From Marsupella aquatica (lineage: Eukaryota > Marchantiophyta): 64,000 nt of DNA. The notes beneath the pieces were generated by a model. The model made no database searches, was not told the DNA's origin, and saw only the letters and a program-made list of their open reading frames with translations. Shown one piece after another: positions 11,804 to 21,663 of this stretch. The first letter of the stretch is position 1, and each line of letters begins with the position of its first letter. The position numbers and the translations under genes are program-made. The DNA lies in the NCBI GenBank assembly GCA_973895155.1, contig OZ316893.1, positions 15,748,001-15,812,000 on the forward strand, given 5' to 3'.

Positions 11804-11962
11804 ACTGGCGGTTAGGTCCCTCTAACTCCCAGGTAGCGCTATCCATCTACTACATGCTATACACCTTCGTGGGTGCACGGATCAGAAGGTCGGGTGCTAT
11901 GTTGCCCCATCGTTAATTGCCCATCTGCAATCCATACCATGTGAAGATCAAGTCATCCACCT

Positions 11963-12108
11963 CCTAAGTACACTGAGGACAAACCCACTGTCTGTCCAAT
12001 AGGCACAACATCAATAGGTGGAGTTAAGCATGACATATGCCAACCCCTAGAACACCTATCACAAACCAACATACGGGCTGCTTCACCAGCAGACCCACAC
12101 AACATGCA
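11963..12108 (-). pseudogene. PHD finger at the integrase C-terminus (copy A)
   Basis: Cys4-His-Cys3 zinc finger of PHD type, a fold that reads histone H3 tails. In the frame opening at 12,186 the first five Cys and the His lie in CMLCGSA, ARMLVCDRCSRG and WHMSCLTPP, with spacing C-x2-C-x11-C-x2-C-x4-H-x2-C. The final Trp and Cys pair (WVCPQC) are present but in another frame after a small indel. The LTPP segment followed by W-x-C-P-x-C is typical of PHD fingers and argues against RING or zinc knuckle. It overlaps the end of the integrase frame (12,147-12,186) by a frameshift; in copy B the two are in one frame. Confidence 0.85.
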
Positions 12109-12146
12109 CCTCAAGCTAGCACGTATCACTGCCAAGCTGGGGTCCA

Positions 12147-12926
12147 CTATATACCATTCACATTTGGGAGGTGACATGGCACACAATTACGCACATGGTA
12201 CTTCCAAACAACACCATCACAACCCTCCAACATGAGAACTCCATAAGCTAACACCTCTCTCACACGTAAGATAGTGCGTCCTACCGTCACATCCAACGTT
12301 GTCGGTGCAGTCTGCTGCAAATAGACATAGTCCCCCACATGGAACCTACAAATGGATGGTCGATAACCTCCACCCCGGATGGTTGCATACCGCAACGTAT
12401 CTCTATGTTGAGCAATGGCAAGGTTCTCAAAGGCTGTTGGCATAACTCTTTGAAAGAGCTGTGCCCTTTGAGAACACACCCTCATCCACACCTCCGGGTC
12501 ATCAAGGTTCACCACCTCACTAGAATCTTGACGAATTGTTGTGGGTAAGTCTGGGTCTCGGCCGTACAACAGAAAATAAGGTGAGAAGGAAGCCAAGGAT
12601 GCTTGACGACTGAACCTATACCCCATGGCTAACCATGGCAACTGAATGTCCCAATCTCCAAGATGCCCCTTCTGTAGACCATACTTGCACAATCCCCTCT
12701 TCACCGTCTGAACAACACGCTCTGCCAAACTATCCGCCTCTGGATGATCTTGAGATGTGGTCCGGTGATCAATCAACGCCTTGTCACACAAGACCTGAAA
12801 CTCACCCTGAACTCTGTACCCTGGTCGATCAACACCTCCGCTGGTGCACCAAATGACTAAGCACTCTATCAAGAAATGCATATGCCGTTCCCTCACTTGC
12901 CTTGTCAGGCAATGCCACCAACTCAA
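12147..12926 (-). pseudogene. Integrase, C-terminal half of core plus tail (copy A)
   Basis: 259-codon frame of the Ty3/gypsy integrase that inserts element cDNA into the chromosome. It holds the end of the core with the catalytic Glu in the ADSLAERVVQTVKRGLCKYG stretch, then PWLAMGYRFS and LLYGRDPDLPT, then the C-terminal beta-rich region (HVGDYVYLQQ, REVLAYGVLMLEG, HVRNCVPCHLP). It follows the N-terminal half (12,939-13,976) after a frameshift around 12,930 that also scrambles the second catalytic Asp region. The PHD finger follows directly where chromoviruses carry a chromodomain. Confidence 0.85.
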
Positions 12927-12938
12927 TCCACTTAGAAA

Positions 12939-13976
12939 TTAAAGTGCTCCACCATTAGCAACACATACCGATGATGTACGTCGTCCAGTTAACGGTAATG
13001 GTCCTACAAAGTCCAAACTCCAACGGTAACCCAACCCCATAATAGGTAAGGGGTGTAACTGTGGTGTAGGGGCATTGAACGATGCCCTCACGTGATCGCA
13101 AACCATACAATGTGACACCAACTGTTGCACCTGAGTGTGCATGCCACGCCACCAATACTGACCAAGAAGTAAGCTATACATACGCTTTACTCCAAAATGT
13201 CCCAACTCCTCATGAGCATGTCGCACAATGCGCTCTCTCTGAGCTATATGGGGTACCACTCGTACTCTACCATCCTCCCACACACGGAGAACATGCGTTC
13301 CCTCCAATCGATACCTCCTAGCATGTTGGAGAACACGGTCTCGCTCCTTGGCACTCACTATGCCTGGCACCCTACTGGTCCGTAGGAACTCTAACACCAA
13401 TGCATCACCATGAATATCACGCTGATCTGTAGCACCATCTCCAACCTTTGGATATGCCGGATGGCCATCTACCCTCTGACTAGAGGAAGGTGTAAGGTGA
13501 TCCTCCATACTAGAGTTCACACCCAACAAACACAAAAAGGCAGATGCATGCCATCCTGGCACCATCTCCTCATCAACCTCTCCATGCCATCTAGACGGGC
13601 ATCTAGATCCAGTATCATCCTCCTGACTAGGACATGGGTTCCTACTCAACCCATCAGCATCAAGGTTGGTAACTCCAGGTCTATGTACCACTTGAAAGTC
13701 ATACTCCTGTAAGATAAGAGCCCACCGTGCAAGCTTTCCTGTAAGCTTATCAGACTCCATCAACCACTTGAGTGGTTGGTGATCAGTAACAAGGGTAAAC
13801 TTTGTGCCAAACAAGTAACACCTGAAGTGTGCCACAGCCCACACTGCTGCCAAGCACTCTCCCTCGTACAAACCATAGCTTGATTTTGCTACATTGTTTG
13901 AACGACTTGCATAGGCCATCACAAACTCCTTGTTCTCATCATCATGTTGTGTCAACACCACTCCAATCCCCAACAT
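12939..13976 (-). CDS. RNase H and N-terminal integrase (copy A)
   Basis: 345-codon frame of pol. Residues 1 to about 115 are the RNase H domain: LTQHDD, YASRS, YEGECLAAVWAVAHFRCYL, VTDHQPLKWL and LDADGLSRN. After a linker, the integrase zinc-binding domain shows HEELGH (His255, His260) and CMVC (Cys290, Cys293), the HHCC fold. The core begins with WSLDFVGPLP, whose Asp322 is the first residue of the D,D-35-E triad. The frame is lost just after. Upstream it is separated from RT by a short broken piece (13,942-14,151) holding the RT thumb/connection sequence (EWQWGDDQERAFMELKAKL). This is a fragment of one ancestral polyprotein. Confidence 0.88.
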   Translation of the reverse strand: MLGIGVVLTQHDDENKEFVMAYASRSNNVAKSSYGLYEGECLAAVWAVAHFRCYLFGTKFTLVTDHQPLKWLMESDKLTGKLARWALILQEYDFQVVHRPGVTNLDADGLSRNPCPSQEDDTGSRCPSRWHGEVDEEMVPGWHASAFLCLLGVNSSMEDHLTPSSSQRVDGHPAYPKVGDGATDQRDIHGDALVLEFLRTSRVPGIVSAKERDRVLQHARRYRLEGTHVLRVWEDGRVRVVPHIAQRERIVRHAHEELGHFGVKRMYSLLLGQYWWRGMHTQVQQLVSHCMVCDHVRASFNAPTPQLHPLPIMGLGYRWSLDFVGPLPLTGRRTSSVCVANGGAL

Positions 13977-15102
13977 AATCAGTGTGCAGTTGAAATGGGC
14001 GACCCCTGATAGGTCTCCTCAAGATAGGCACAGACACCAACTTGGCCTTGAGCTCCATAAAAGCTCTCTCCTGGTCATCTCCCCACTGCCACTCCTGATC
14101 AGACTTCAACAACTTGTTCAAAGGCTTTGCCGTAGCACTAAATCCCTTCACATATCACCGATAGTAGTTTGCCAATCCCATGAATGCCCGAACTCTACTC
14201 ACATCTGTCGGCCAAGGGATACGTGCAATAGCCTCAACCTTTGCCTGTTGGACCCCTAAACCACTTGGGTAGATCACATGACCCAAGTACTCAACATCCT
14301 CATGGAAGAACCTACACTTTCCTGGATGTAAACGTAGACCATGAGCCTTCAATCGCTCAAACACAATCTGCAAATGTTTTTGGTGCTCCTCCAGAATATC
14401 ACTGAACACCAAGATATCATCAATGTAACACCAAACAAAATCCAATCCTGCTAGGATCCTGTCCATCACTCTCTGAAACACGGCAGGTGCATTCTTCAAC
14501 CCAAAGGGTAAGAATCGCCATTGATACAAACAATCCTTGCCATATGAGTTGACTCCCCAAAATGCTGTTTTGGCCTTGTCACTCACTTGAATAGGCAACT
14601 GATGGTATCCTACCCGAAAATCCAAAGTACTGAAAATCCTTGCATGTCCCACCACATCAAAGATCTCCTCAAGTGTGGGCATGGCATACCTATCGGCCTT
14701 TGTCTGTCTGATAGGACGGTAATCTCCACACATCCGGCTCTCTGTGTAGTTGCCATGCACATCCTTTTTGACAGGCATGACAGTGGTTGACGCATACTCC
14801 CCATGCGACAACTCCACTAATCCAGCCTCCAAAAGGTCCAACGTCTTACTCCGAATCAAGTCCCTCTCCATATCACTATATCTATAGGGACAACAAAAGA
14901 TTGGCGTATCACTAGCCAAATCAATCTGTATACCAGGTCCAACCAAAGCACCCAACTCCTTCATGCTAAAGGCAAAACAACTCCTATAAGCACGACGTAG
15001 GAATTGTGTCAACTGTTGTCTTTCACCTCCTGTCAGCTTGGGTCCAAGTGATGGCTCCCAAGTCTCCTCTACCGGTACACTAGAGGAAGAGGATGACGCC
15101 AT
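13942..15102 (-). CDS. Reverse transcriptase (copy A)
   Basis: Copies element RNA into cDNA. The main frame is 15,102-14,155 (315 codons) and continues after one stop to 13,942. It shows PVKKD, RMCGDYRPI, the first catalytic Asp in LDFRVGYHQLP (residue 161), LPFGLKNAPAVFQRVMDRIL (198-217), the catalytic YIDDIL (226-231), the thumb segment RFFHEDVEYLGH and VRAFMGLANYYR. All catalytic Asp residues are present. The N-terminal ~55 residues join it to the methyltransferase domain. The ATG at 15,102 is only the first Met in an open frame; the natural protein would be part of a polyprotein. Confidence 0.92.
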
Positions 15103-15339
15103 TGGTTGCTATGCCACCTCCTTAGACAATGGCACATGCTCCTTTACACCATCATTTGAGCAAGCAACTCCTCCACCAGGGGCCACCAACTCTACATGCC
15201 CATCCATCACATCCCATGTACTCCAAGGATGCAAACTACTACTCTCCTCGCCCCCAGCCGATGCCTCTACCATCCTGGAAGGCAACGAGCTCATCACCAG
15301 GGGTGAAGTAACCACAGACATGGTCCTAAGTCTCCGCTG
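15103..15339 (-). pseudogene. Linker between methyltransferase and reverse transcriptase (copy A)
   Basis: Open frame continuing down to 15,109 from the methyltransferase end. It is rich in Ser, Gly, Glu and Val (SAGGEESSSLHPWS, VELVAPGGGVA), and a stop at its end separates it from RT. It looks like an unstructured spacer; no motif is recognised. Confidence 0.5.
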
Positions 15340-16320
15340 CTCGGCCATTGCAAGGCTCACAATCCACATCAAACAGTTCAGGTCCATAGCCTGACCCAAC
15401 ACCTGGCAACGTGATGCCTCTGAAACTGAAGAGACTAATGTCACACCGGTAAGAAACCCCATAGCACGCTCTCTCTCATCAGCGTTGGGCTCCACCAACT
15501 GGCACACATGAGAATCCCATACAAGCCTAGGACCACCATCCCTATAGGCATGTGACAAGGGAAAACTCACAAATGTAGGCAAGCCATTCTAGGCTGCCCC
15601 ACAAGGTTCACTATTGCCATGGGTGACCTATCCACCGCTCTCACCACCTGAGAACGTTGTCCACCATCCAAAATACTATCCACGGTGAGAGATAGAGGCT
15701 GCTGGACTGCATCATAGGTGCGCCTCAAAACTCCCTGGGTAACAAGTTTGTCCACCACAACCGTGGACGATGTGCACGCGATCCCACCCTTGCTGCATCC
15801 AACAAAACAGCTGGCCCAATCCATGACCGTACCTCATGTGCAGCCGTGATCACATGAGATCTAGTATCACCCAACAAAGGGACGTTCTCCAGAATGTAAG
15901 CTGGAGCACGTGCCTGATGCACCTGAAGATGATGCAACACCTGCAACATCTCCCAAACATATGAGAACGAGGGTCACGTAACCCTCCACCATGACCAGCC
16001 CGAGTATGTCCCTGACATGGCCATCTAGCAATCACCAAATCAATAGGGCCAACCCTCTCAAGGTCTTGCATCCCCAACAATGAAATGTCTGATGGAAAAC
16101 TCCGCTGATACCCCTGAATAGCGGACCGTGACAACAACTCAGGGTATCTCTGCATCAACAATATATGCAAGATGTCATGATGAAACCCTCCTCACGGTCT
16201 CATCTCTCTCCACATACAAATACCTCCTCACAAGTATCCCGGCCTGCAACACTGCAGCCAAACCAGTGCTAATCCCACCAAATTAAGAGGTCCAACACAC
16301 AAATACCCTCTGGTGGATAC
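15340..16320 (-). pseudogene. DNMT3-like C5-cytosine DNA methyltransferase domain (copy A)
   Basis: Would transfer a methyl group from S-adenosylmethionine to cytosine C5. On the minus strand, from 16,320 down: motif I (VLDL, damaged by a frameshift; LLDLFGGISTG in copy B); GPIDLVIARWPCQG with the catalytic Cys of motif IV (codon 16,015-16,017); YILENVPLLG (motif VI, ENV); LLDAARVGSRAHRPRLWWTN (motif VIII, matching the AHRxRxxWxN pattern of DNMT3); a variable target-recognition-like region; and RERAMGF...VLGQAMDLNCLMWIV (motifs IX/X). The motifs run I to X without the permutation typical of plant DRM enzymes. At least three frameshifts and a Gly to Arg change before PCQ (copy B has GWPCQG) make this copy non-functional. 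It sits between protease and RT. Confidence 0.88.
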
Positions 16321-16322
16321 CC

Positions 16323-17060
16323 TCAAACAATGGGTGTTGTATCCAAAGGAGACAACCCCACTAAACCACCAGTAGGAGCACGTCTTGGAGCCTCCTCTAC
16401 CTCCATAGGTACAAAGGGTGTGCTCCAAGCCTGTGATATCAAATGATCAGCCTTCTGCCTCAACACTCCACCTGAACTCCAAAGTGGAACATCCAACAAG
16501 GAGGGTACCACTGCCGCCAAACTAAAGACCTCCTCTACCTCCTCATAGACTGGAGAATCCAATGCTGAAAGTTTACCCTCCAACAAATCCCCTGGCCAAG
16601 TGACCGCTCCACTAAAACTAGCAACTGATGCCAATACCTCTGGGGAAGTCCCTCTTGGTCTAACCCCAGAAATAAATCTCACAGGCACCTGGCTCAAACG
16701 TCCATCACCAGACTGCCAACCAGGTCTAAAGGCTGTTGTCTCAGTCCAATAGTCCATCTGAAAACCCATTGGGTACAACACTGCACCTCCAACTAGTACA
16801 TCATACGACTTTGCTGATGTCACCACAGCAGTCACTCCTAATGTAGAGCTATCAGTCGCATGATCTGGCCTCATCTGCACTGACACCCTCTCCCGTGTCA
16901 TGAAGTGAGACCTATCACTGGCTCCTCCAAGTGATGTCTGAATCTGGAATGGGCATGGCTCCAACTCTGACCTCTGAATACCCAAACCAATACAAGTTGC
17001 CTTCCCCAACATCAAGGGTTGGGCACCAGAGTCCAACAACACCCTCTCTGGTCTATACAC
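16323..17060 (-). CDS. Aspartic protease and spacer to the methyltransferase (copy A)
   Basis: 245-codon frame. The retropepsin active-site signature RVLLDSGAQPLMLGK lies near residues 5-19. It is followed by a DRSHFMT/VTAVVTSAKSYDVLVGG region and VLYPMGFQMDYW, the typical flap and C-terminal parts of gypsy proteases, then about 150 residues of low-complexity spacer leading into motif I of the methyltransferase. A single stop (LVSP-stop-GQVYRPERV) separates it from gag; copy B has Thr at that place. The protease would cleave the polyprotein. Confidence 0.85.
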   Translation of the reverse strand: MYRPERVLLDSGAQPLMLGKATCIGLGIQRSELEPCPFQIQTSLGGASDRSHFMTRERVSVQMRPDHATDSSTLGVTAVVTSAKSYDVLVGGAVLYPMGFQMDYWTETTAFRPGWQSGDGRLSQVPVRFISGVRPRGTSPEVLASVASFSGAVTWPGDLLEGKLSALDSPVYEEVEEVFSLAAVVPSLLDVPLWSSGGVLRQKADHLISQAWSTPFVPMEVEEAPRRAPTGGLVGLSPLDTTPIV

Positions 17061-18060
17061 CTGTCCTTAAGGACTCACCAATTGAAAGACACCACTCCTC
17101 TTGTCCAACATACATACTCCAGGTGTAAGCCTCTCACGATCAATGGCTGGTCGGGCTGGTAATGCATCCATCCTCGCCACTGCCGCTTGCCAAGTAGCAT
17201 CGGTACTTAATGCAACATTTGACACTAAGGGTTGCTCAAAAACAACACCCTCACACACCTCAGCACTCGTAGCAGCAACACTCCCACGTTCACACAACGT
17301 GCCTGCTAGCTGAAATACACGAGTCATGTCAACTCTTGAGGCCATCAACTCAGTTGCTGAAAACAATGAGGATCCTAATACTGAGGTTGCCATCCGCAAC
17401 ACTGCACTAGATGCTACATCTGTGTCTACTACACGTGATGTATATGCCCTTGTATCCACTATCGGCTCAACAGATCTCATAAGAACCATGGATGGAGTCC
17501 TAAGCACCTTTGACAACAAGAATGACTGGGGAAGCCTAGCCTGCCTCCCAGCCTCACCCCTTTGTGGGTCCAACTCCACAGTGGCACCACGTGGCTCTGA
17601 AGCTCTACCTGCACATCTCATCAATGCAATTGATGCCTCAACTTGTGCCGCACTTGCTATATAAGAGAGATCACCCCCCCCATAAGACGTGGAAGCCCCT
17701 GCTCCCAAACCCGCTCGAGGTTGAATACCAGCCATAGTAGCAAGTCTTTGCTCCAACTGCTCAATCCTAGCCGCCATAGCAACCTCTGTCGTAGGGGTAG
17801 GGGCAGCCACTATAGGGGCTCCAACTGCTGGTGGACCTCTACCACCCCTACCACCTCTACCAGCTCCACCACCTCGGCCTCTCTGAGGTGCTCCACCACA
17901 ACCTCTACCACCCATCCTCAACTCTGGGTATAGGTCAAAACAACGGTCTTGAGGATGACCTGCTCGACCACAATGATCACACTGCACCTGGGCCGACTGA
18001 GATCCATCCTCTAAACTCCGTCCTCCACTCTCTTGGGGACAAACCCTCTGGACATGATCA
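17061..18060 (-). CDS. gag, C-terminal part with zinc knuckle (copy A)
   Basis: Open frame 17,987-17,067 plus upstream codons to 18,060. It starts with a CCHC knuckle, CDHCGRAGHPQDRC, that binds RNA. A Gly/Arg-rich tract follows (GGRGCGG, RGGGAGRGGRGGRG), then a coiled stretch (RIEQLEQRLATMAG) and a long spacer up to protease. It is the continuation of the gag at 24,740-25,750; a 6.7-kb insertion separates them. Across the 5-bp target duplication the frames rejoin exactly (..SRGG/DHVQRV..). Confidence 0.85.
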
Positions 18061-18065
18061 CCTCC

Positions 18066-18580
18066 TGTGACGCCGCCGGTACGGTGGGTAATGAGTGATT
18101 CGGCCTAAGCACACTTAGCATGTGCATTAGGGGTATCTTAGGCCATAATTATTAGCGTAACGATAGTATTTAGGTAGCCATTATGAGTAGGAAATCATTA
18201 TTCAATAAGGGGCATTCGTGTTTGGGCTGGCGGCGGGTCGCCATTTGTACGCCTGGTTGTGAGCGTGTAATGGGCCCCCCTCCCTCGGGTCTGTATAACA
18301 AACTCCGGGAGACGGCCACTGACATGTGCTGACCCGGACTGGCGGACTGGCCGGTACACTGCAAGCGTGAAAGGCTTGGCCTATAAGCAACGAGGAGGCA
18401 TCGGGCGACCAACGAGCTCTCAGGGTATAAAAAGGGGGCCGATCCTTTGCAGTGCACCAGTTCTTCAGTCCACGCGCCAGCTTCGACCCCAGTTCTCTTG
18501 CCCATCCTTAGTCGCCTTCTATCTCCTCTGAATGTCGCACACGATCCTTTCCAGTTCGGCCATACACTTCTGGACGCAGT
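18066..18580 (+). promoter_or_regulatory. LTR-like 5' region with TATA box
   Basis: Runs from the TSD boundary (TGTGACGCC...) to the first ORF. GGGTATAAAAAGGGGG at 18,422-18,437 is a strong plant TATA box, with transcript start expected about 30 bp downstream. It behaves like the U3/R part of an LTR, but no second copy exists at the other end to prove it. Confidence 0.5.
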
Positions 18581-19001
18581 TCCTGTCTATTGGGCGGGCA
18601 CTTGGCCGACTCATTAAAACACGCCAACCCGTGCCCATACGAAATTGAACGCGAGTACGAGAGAGCCATCCGCCTAGCAGGCCACCACCACTATCTCCTT
18701 AACTTTGATTACCCGTCCCAGAGCGAGCTTTACCGACCCAAAGAAATATCAGGGTACTTCTTTGACAGGGGCAAATACATTGGCTTCTGGGAGGCATTGC
18801 TTCGGCTTTCGGACGCGGTCTTCACTATCCCGGGCATGATCAACTTACAGCGGCACCACTTCGACCACATCCCCACTCGGGTCCAGGCCATCATCAACAG
18901 CGAGTTCAACACTACCCGATCGACAAGGCCGTCTACACTTGCTTCGGAAAACCTCTACCGGCACCTGCAAAACTTCATGGCAACCATACCATCAACCACC
19001 G

Positions 19002-19288
19002 CTCGGGGGGTTGACTATCAAAAATCTTAGGAACCACGTGCGATCCAAAATAGGTATTTTTCATCGAAATTAGCTAAATTTTTAAAAAGCGTAGGAAGCA
19101 AAAGAAGGTATTATAGACCAATATTTATAGAATATTCTCTAATATATATCATTTATAAAGTAAAATAGGTCATTAATATTGAAAATAGAGAATTTTTTTG
19201 GAATATTCCCATTATAAAATAGGTGTGTTTATATTAGGCTAGGATCGCACGTGGTACCCCAAAATATACACTAAGTTAACCCCCCGAG
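19002..19288. mobile_element. MITE, CTCGGGGG family, copy A
   Basis: 287 bp with ends CTCGGGGGGTTGACT / GTTAACCCCCCGAG. The inner TIR edge carries ACCACGTGCGATCC facing its inverse GGATCGCACGTGGT; the centre is AT-rich. Perfect 8-bp TSD AACCACCG at 18,994-19,001 and 19,289-19,296. Non-coding. Confidence 0.92.
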
Positions 19289-19610
19289 AACCACCGGTGC
19301 CGGCCCAGCCGAGCCCGTGCCCGTACCCGCACCAATACCGGCTCAGGCTCCGCCTCAGGCTCCGCCTCAGCCTAGCCGAGCCCCACCGCCGGTCGCCCCG
19401 CCCATACAGGTGCGATCTATCGTCAACGTTGTGGACCTCAGCAACGACAACGAGGCCCGGCCCCAATACTAATGGCGGTGGCACTACCCATACCCGATCG
19501 GGAGGATGGGGAGATGTCACCCTCTCCGAGCCATCACGGGAGCCAATCTCGGGGAAAGAAGAGGAAGGAACCCGCAGCTGTATCCGGGTTAACCATGGCC
19601 ACGGTAGCCG

Positions 19611-19897
19611 CTCGGGGGGTTGACTATCAAAAATCTTAGGAACCACGTGCGATCCAAAATAGGTATTTTTGACAGATTTTAACTAAATTTTTAAAAAGCG
19701 TAGGAGGTAAAAGAAGGTATTATAAACTTGTGTTTATAGAATATTCTTTAATATATACCCTTTATAAAGTAAAATAGGTTATTAATATTGAAAATAGAGA
19801 ATATTCTTGGAATACTTTCTTTATAAAATAGGTCTATTTATATTAGGCTAGGATTGCACGTGGTACCCCAAAATATACACTTAGTTAACCCCCCAAG
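19611..19897. mobile_element. MITE, CTCGGGGG family, copy B
   Basis: 287 bp, same length, orientation and inner TIR core (ACCACGTGCGATCC) as the copy 320 bp upstream. Perfect 8-bp TSD GGTAGCCG at 19,603-19,610 and 19,898-19,905. The right terminal base pattern is CAAG in place of CGAG. Confidence 0.92.
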
Positions 19898-20537
19898 GGT
19901 AGCCGCGGCCAAGGTGACAATGCACCACATGGGGGAGAACGTGCATAAGAACATTCTCCACCCCAAACATGCGATGTACTTGAAGACTCAGGGGTTCGAG
20001 CACCTCGCCTCTCTTCCCTGGAACACCTGCAGGTACTACAGGGACGACATGAAGGAGTTCGTCAAGAATTATGATGACGTCCGTTAGGATACTCGGCCAC
20101 GGGGGAGGAATATGTCCCTCATAGAGGAGCGGCTCAGGATGATCTTTGGGCTACCCAAGGGAGATCAACGAGTCAAATCAAGGGCTCATGGGGGCAAAGG
20201 AGCCAAGTACCAATCCTTGAGTTTCCCCTCCGAGGGGTCAGTGGACAACGGGTTTGTGATGAGGACCTGCCTCATCCCCGAGATAGCCGAGCGGCTGGAG
20301 TTCCAGAGGTACGCCCTCCATATGATGGAACCCCGAGGCAAGATCTCTGCTGCCCAGGTTATCCAGGTCAAGAACTATTGGCCTAGGAAGTGGGCGTCGT
20401 ACTCTGCTATGAAGTTCCATGAAGAGATGGAACGGCAAAGGAAGGCGCTATACATCGGCAAGAAGGCATATTTTGCGAGCCACATCAAGATCATTCTCGA
20501 GTGGTACGCCCGGTTTGATCAACGAACCCTTCCCTAG

Positions 20538-21021
20538 GCCAACGTAACTAAGTTGGTCCCAACTAGGTGGGTCTTCCCGGCCTTGGAGAGACGGCCTCAA
20601 CTCGAGGCCCAAAGTCTAGCGGCCACGTAGGCCTCACCCACCCCACCTCCATGAGTAGCCATAATCGTGGCCGAAGAGGTACCGGACAAGGCACGGATCG
20701 CAACCTTAGACGCGATCAACCAGGCCGAGCGCAGAAGTCGGGGCGGTGGAGGCCTTGCCCAAGCCCGAGGGTCCAAAAGACCCACCGGTGGCTATTCTAG
20801 ATGATAGCACAATGATGGAGGAGGACACCCCAGCCCCTTCCAACACTACATCCCTAGGGCTGGATGTCACTACCCTGGCTCCCACGCGAGTTGACGTCTA
20901 CCCGTGCCCAACTCCGGACGGGCACAACCTGGACCACCTGGAACTCTTCGTACCGAGTACATTTTTGAATGGGCTGTTGGGAGATTTCTCCCAATAGATT
21001 GCCCGAGATACCGGGGAGTTC
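20538..21021 (+). other. Degraded linker between ORF1 domain and coiled coil
   Basis: Pro/Ser/Thr-rich open stretches in shifting frames (for example DAINQAERRSRGGGGLAQ and TTSLGLDVTTLAPTRVDV), probably a spacer of the same polypeptide with frameshifts. Confidence 0.4.
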
Positions 21022-21663
21022 ATGGCCCGGAAGGTAGCCTACTTCTTCAACCAGGAGTTGGTTACCGCAGTAAAGGCAGGTCGGGCCCAGTCGGAGGCCC
21101 TTCAGAGGATAGAGCGGTACCGGGTTGAGTCTGTGTACCTAAAGGGAAAAATTGAGACTCAAGAGGCTGAGCTTCTGCAACTACGACCCAAGGTTGCAAC
21201 CGCCGATGAGTTGTTAGCAAATGCGCATGCCCTTACCGCCTTAGCCGAACAGGCCAAAGCCAGGAAGGAGGCCAAGAATGCACGGCTCCGGACCCAGATT
21301 GACAGTTTGAAGAATCAAACTGTCATCTGGCAGAAAGACCTGGAGGAGGCCGACGAGCGGGACCAGCGTGACATTGTGGAGATTGCCGCCCTAAAGGCCA
21401 AAGTAGGATGGCTTCAAACCAAAGCCGAGAAGCAGAACCAGATGGTGGACAAGCTGACGAGCGACGCCCAACAACTGGAAGAGGCATGCCAGGAGGCAGC
21501 TGAGGAGACGAACGCGGCAAAGCGAGAGAACGAATCTCTGCTAGACCAAGTCCAGCTCCTCAAGATGGACAACGATAGACTCCTAGGCAGCAGGATGGCC
21601 GCTCCCACTCAAACGGCTCTGGCAAGCACACCAGGCATTAGCGGAAGGTTAGGCTTAGAATAG
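21022..21663 (+). CDS. Coiled-coil protein, C-terminal part of ORF1 of the nested element
   Basis: 213 codons from MARKVAYFFNQELVTAVKAG to a stop at 21,663. Residues about 25-180 are a long coiled coil rich in Glu, Lys, Gln, Ala and Leu, with heptad-like spacing (ALQRIERYR, LRTQIDSLKNQ, KAKVGWLQTKAEKQNQMVDK, EETNAAKRENESLLDQVQLL). There is no enzymatic motif. The same layout, transposon-like domain followed by coiled coil, occurs at 31.3-34.9 kb. A self-assembly or gag-like structural role is possible but only inferred. Confidence 0.6.
   Translation: MARKVAYFFNQELVTAVKAGRAQSEALQRIERYRVESVYLKGKIETQEAELLQLRPKVATADELLANAHALTALAEQAKARKEAKNARLRTQIDSLKNQTVIWQKDLEEADERDQRDIVEIAALKAKVGWLQTKAEKQNQMVDKLTSDAQQLEEACQEAAEETNAAKRENESLLDQVQLLKMDNDRLLGSRMAAPTQTALASTPGISGRLGLE

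Larger units (their letters stand above)
18590..20537 (+). pseudogene. ORF1 of the nested element: transposon-protein-like domain, split by two MITEs
   Basis: Three pieces: 18,590-19,001 (EIEREYERAIRLAG.. FDRGKYIGFWEALLRL), then a Pro-rich linker 19,289-19,610, then 19,898-20,537 (KTQGFEHLASLPWN, IEERLRMIFGLPKGD, PRGKISAAQVIQVKNYW). Two 287-bp MITEs interrupt it, and removing each with one TSD copy restores continuity. The pattern LPWN...Y..D...F then R...IFGLP recurs in the ORFs at 31,255 and 54,160. It resembles the putative plant transposon protein / plant mobile domain group (for example Pfam PF20167), from memory only. Frameshifts and stops are present. Function unknown. Confidence 0.5.

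Noticed and set aside
15340-16320. Methyltransferase as a host gene into which a retrotransposon inserted
   Set aside because: The same domain lies at the same PR-RT junction in a second diverged copy, and sequence runs from protease through it into RT without LTRs or TSDs around it.
15340-16320. Assignment to DRM or chromomethylase
   Set aside because: DRM domains are circularly permuted, and no chromodomain or BAH domain is visible; motif VIII fits DNMT3 best. A tree is needed for certainty.
17101-18070. Plus-strand ORFs opposite gag and protease
   Set aside because: They are shadows of the minus-strand element: compositionally biased antisense of the Gly/Arg-rich gag tail.
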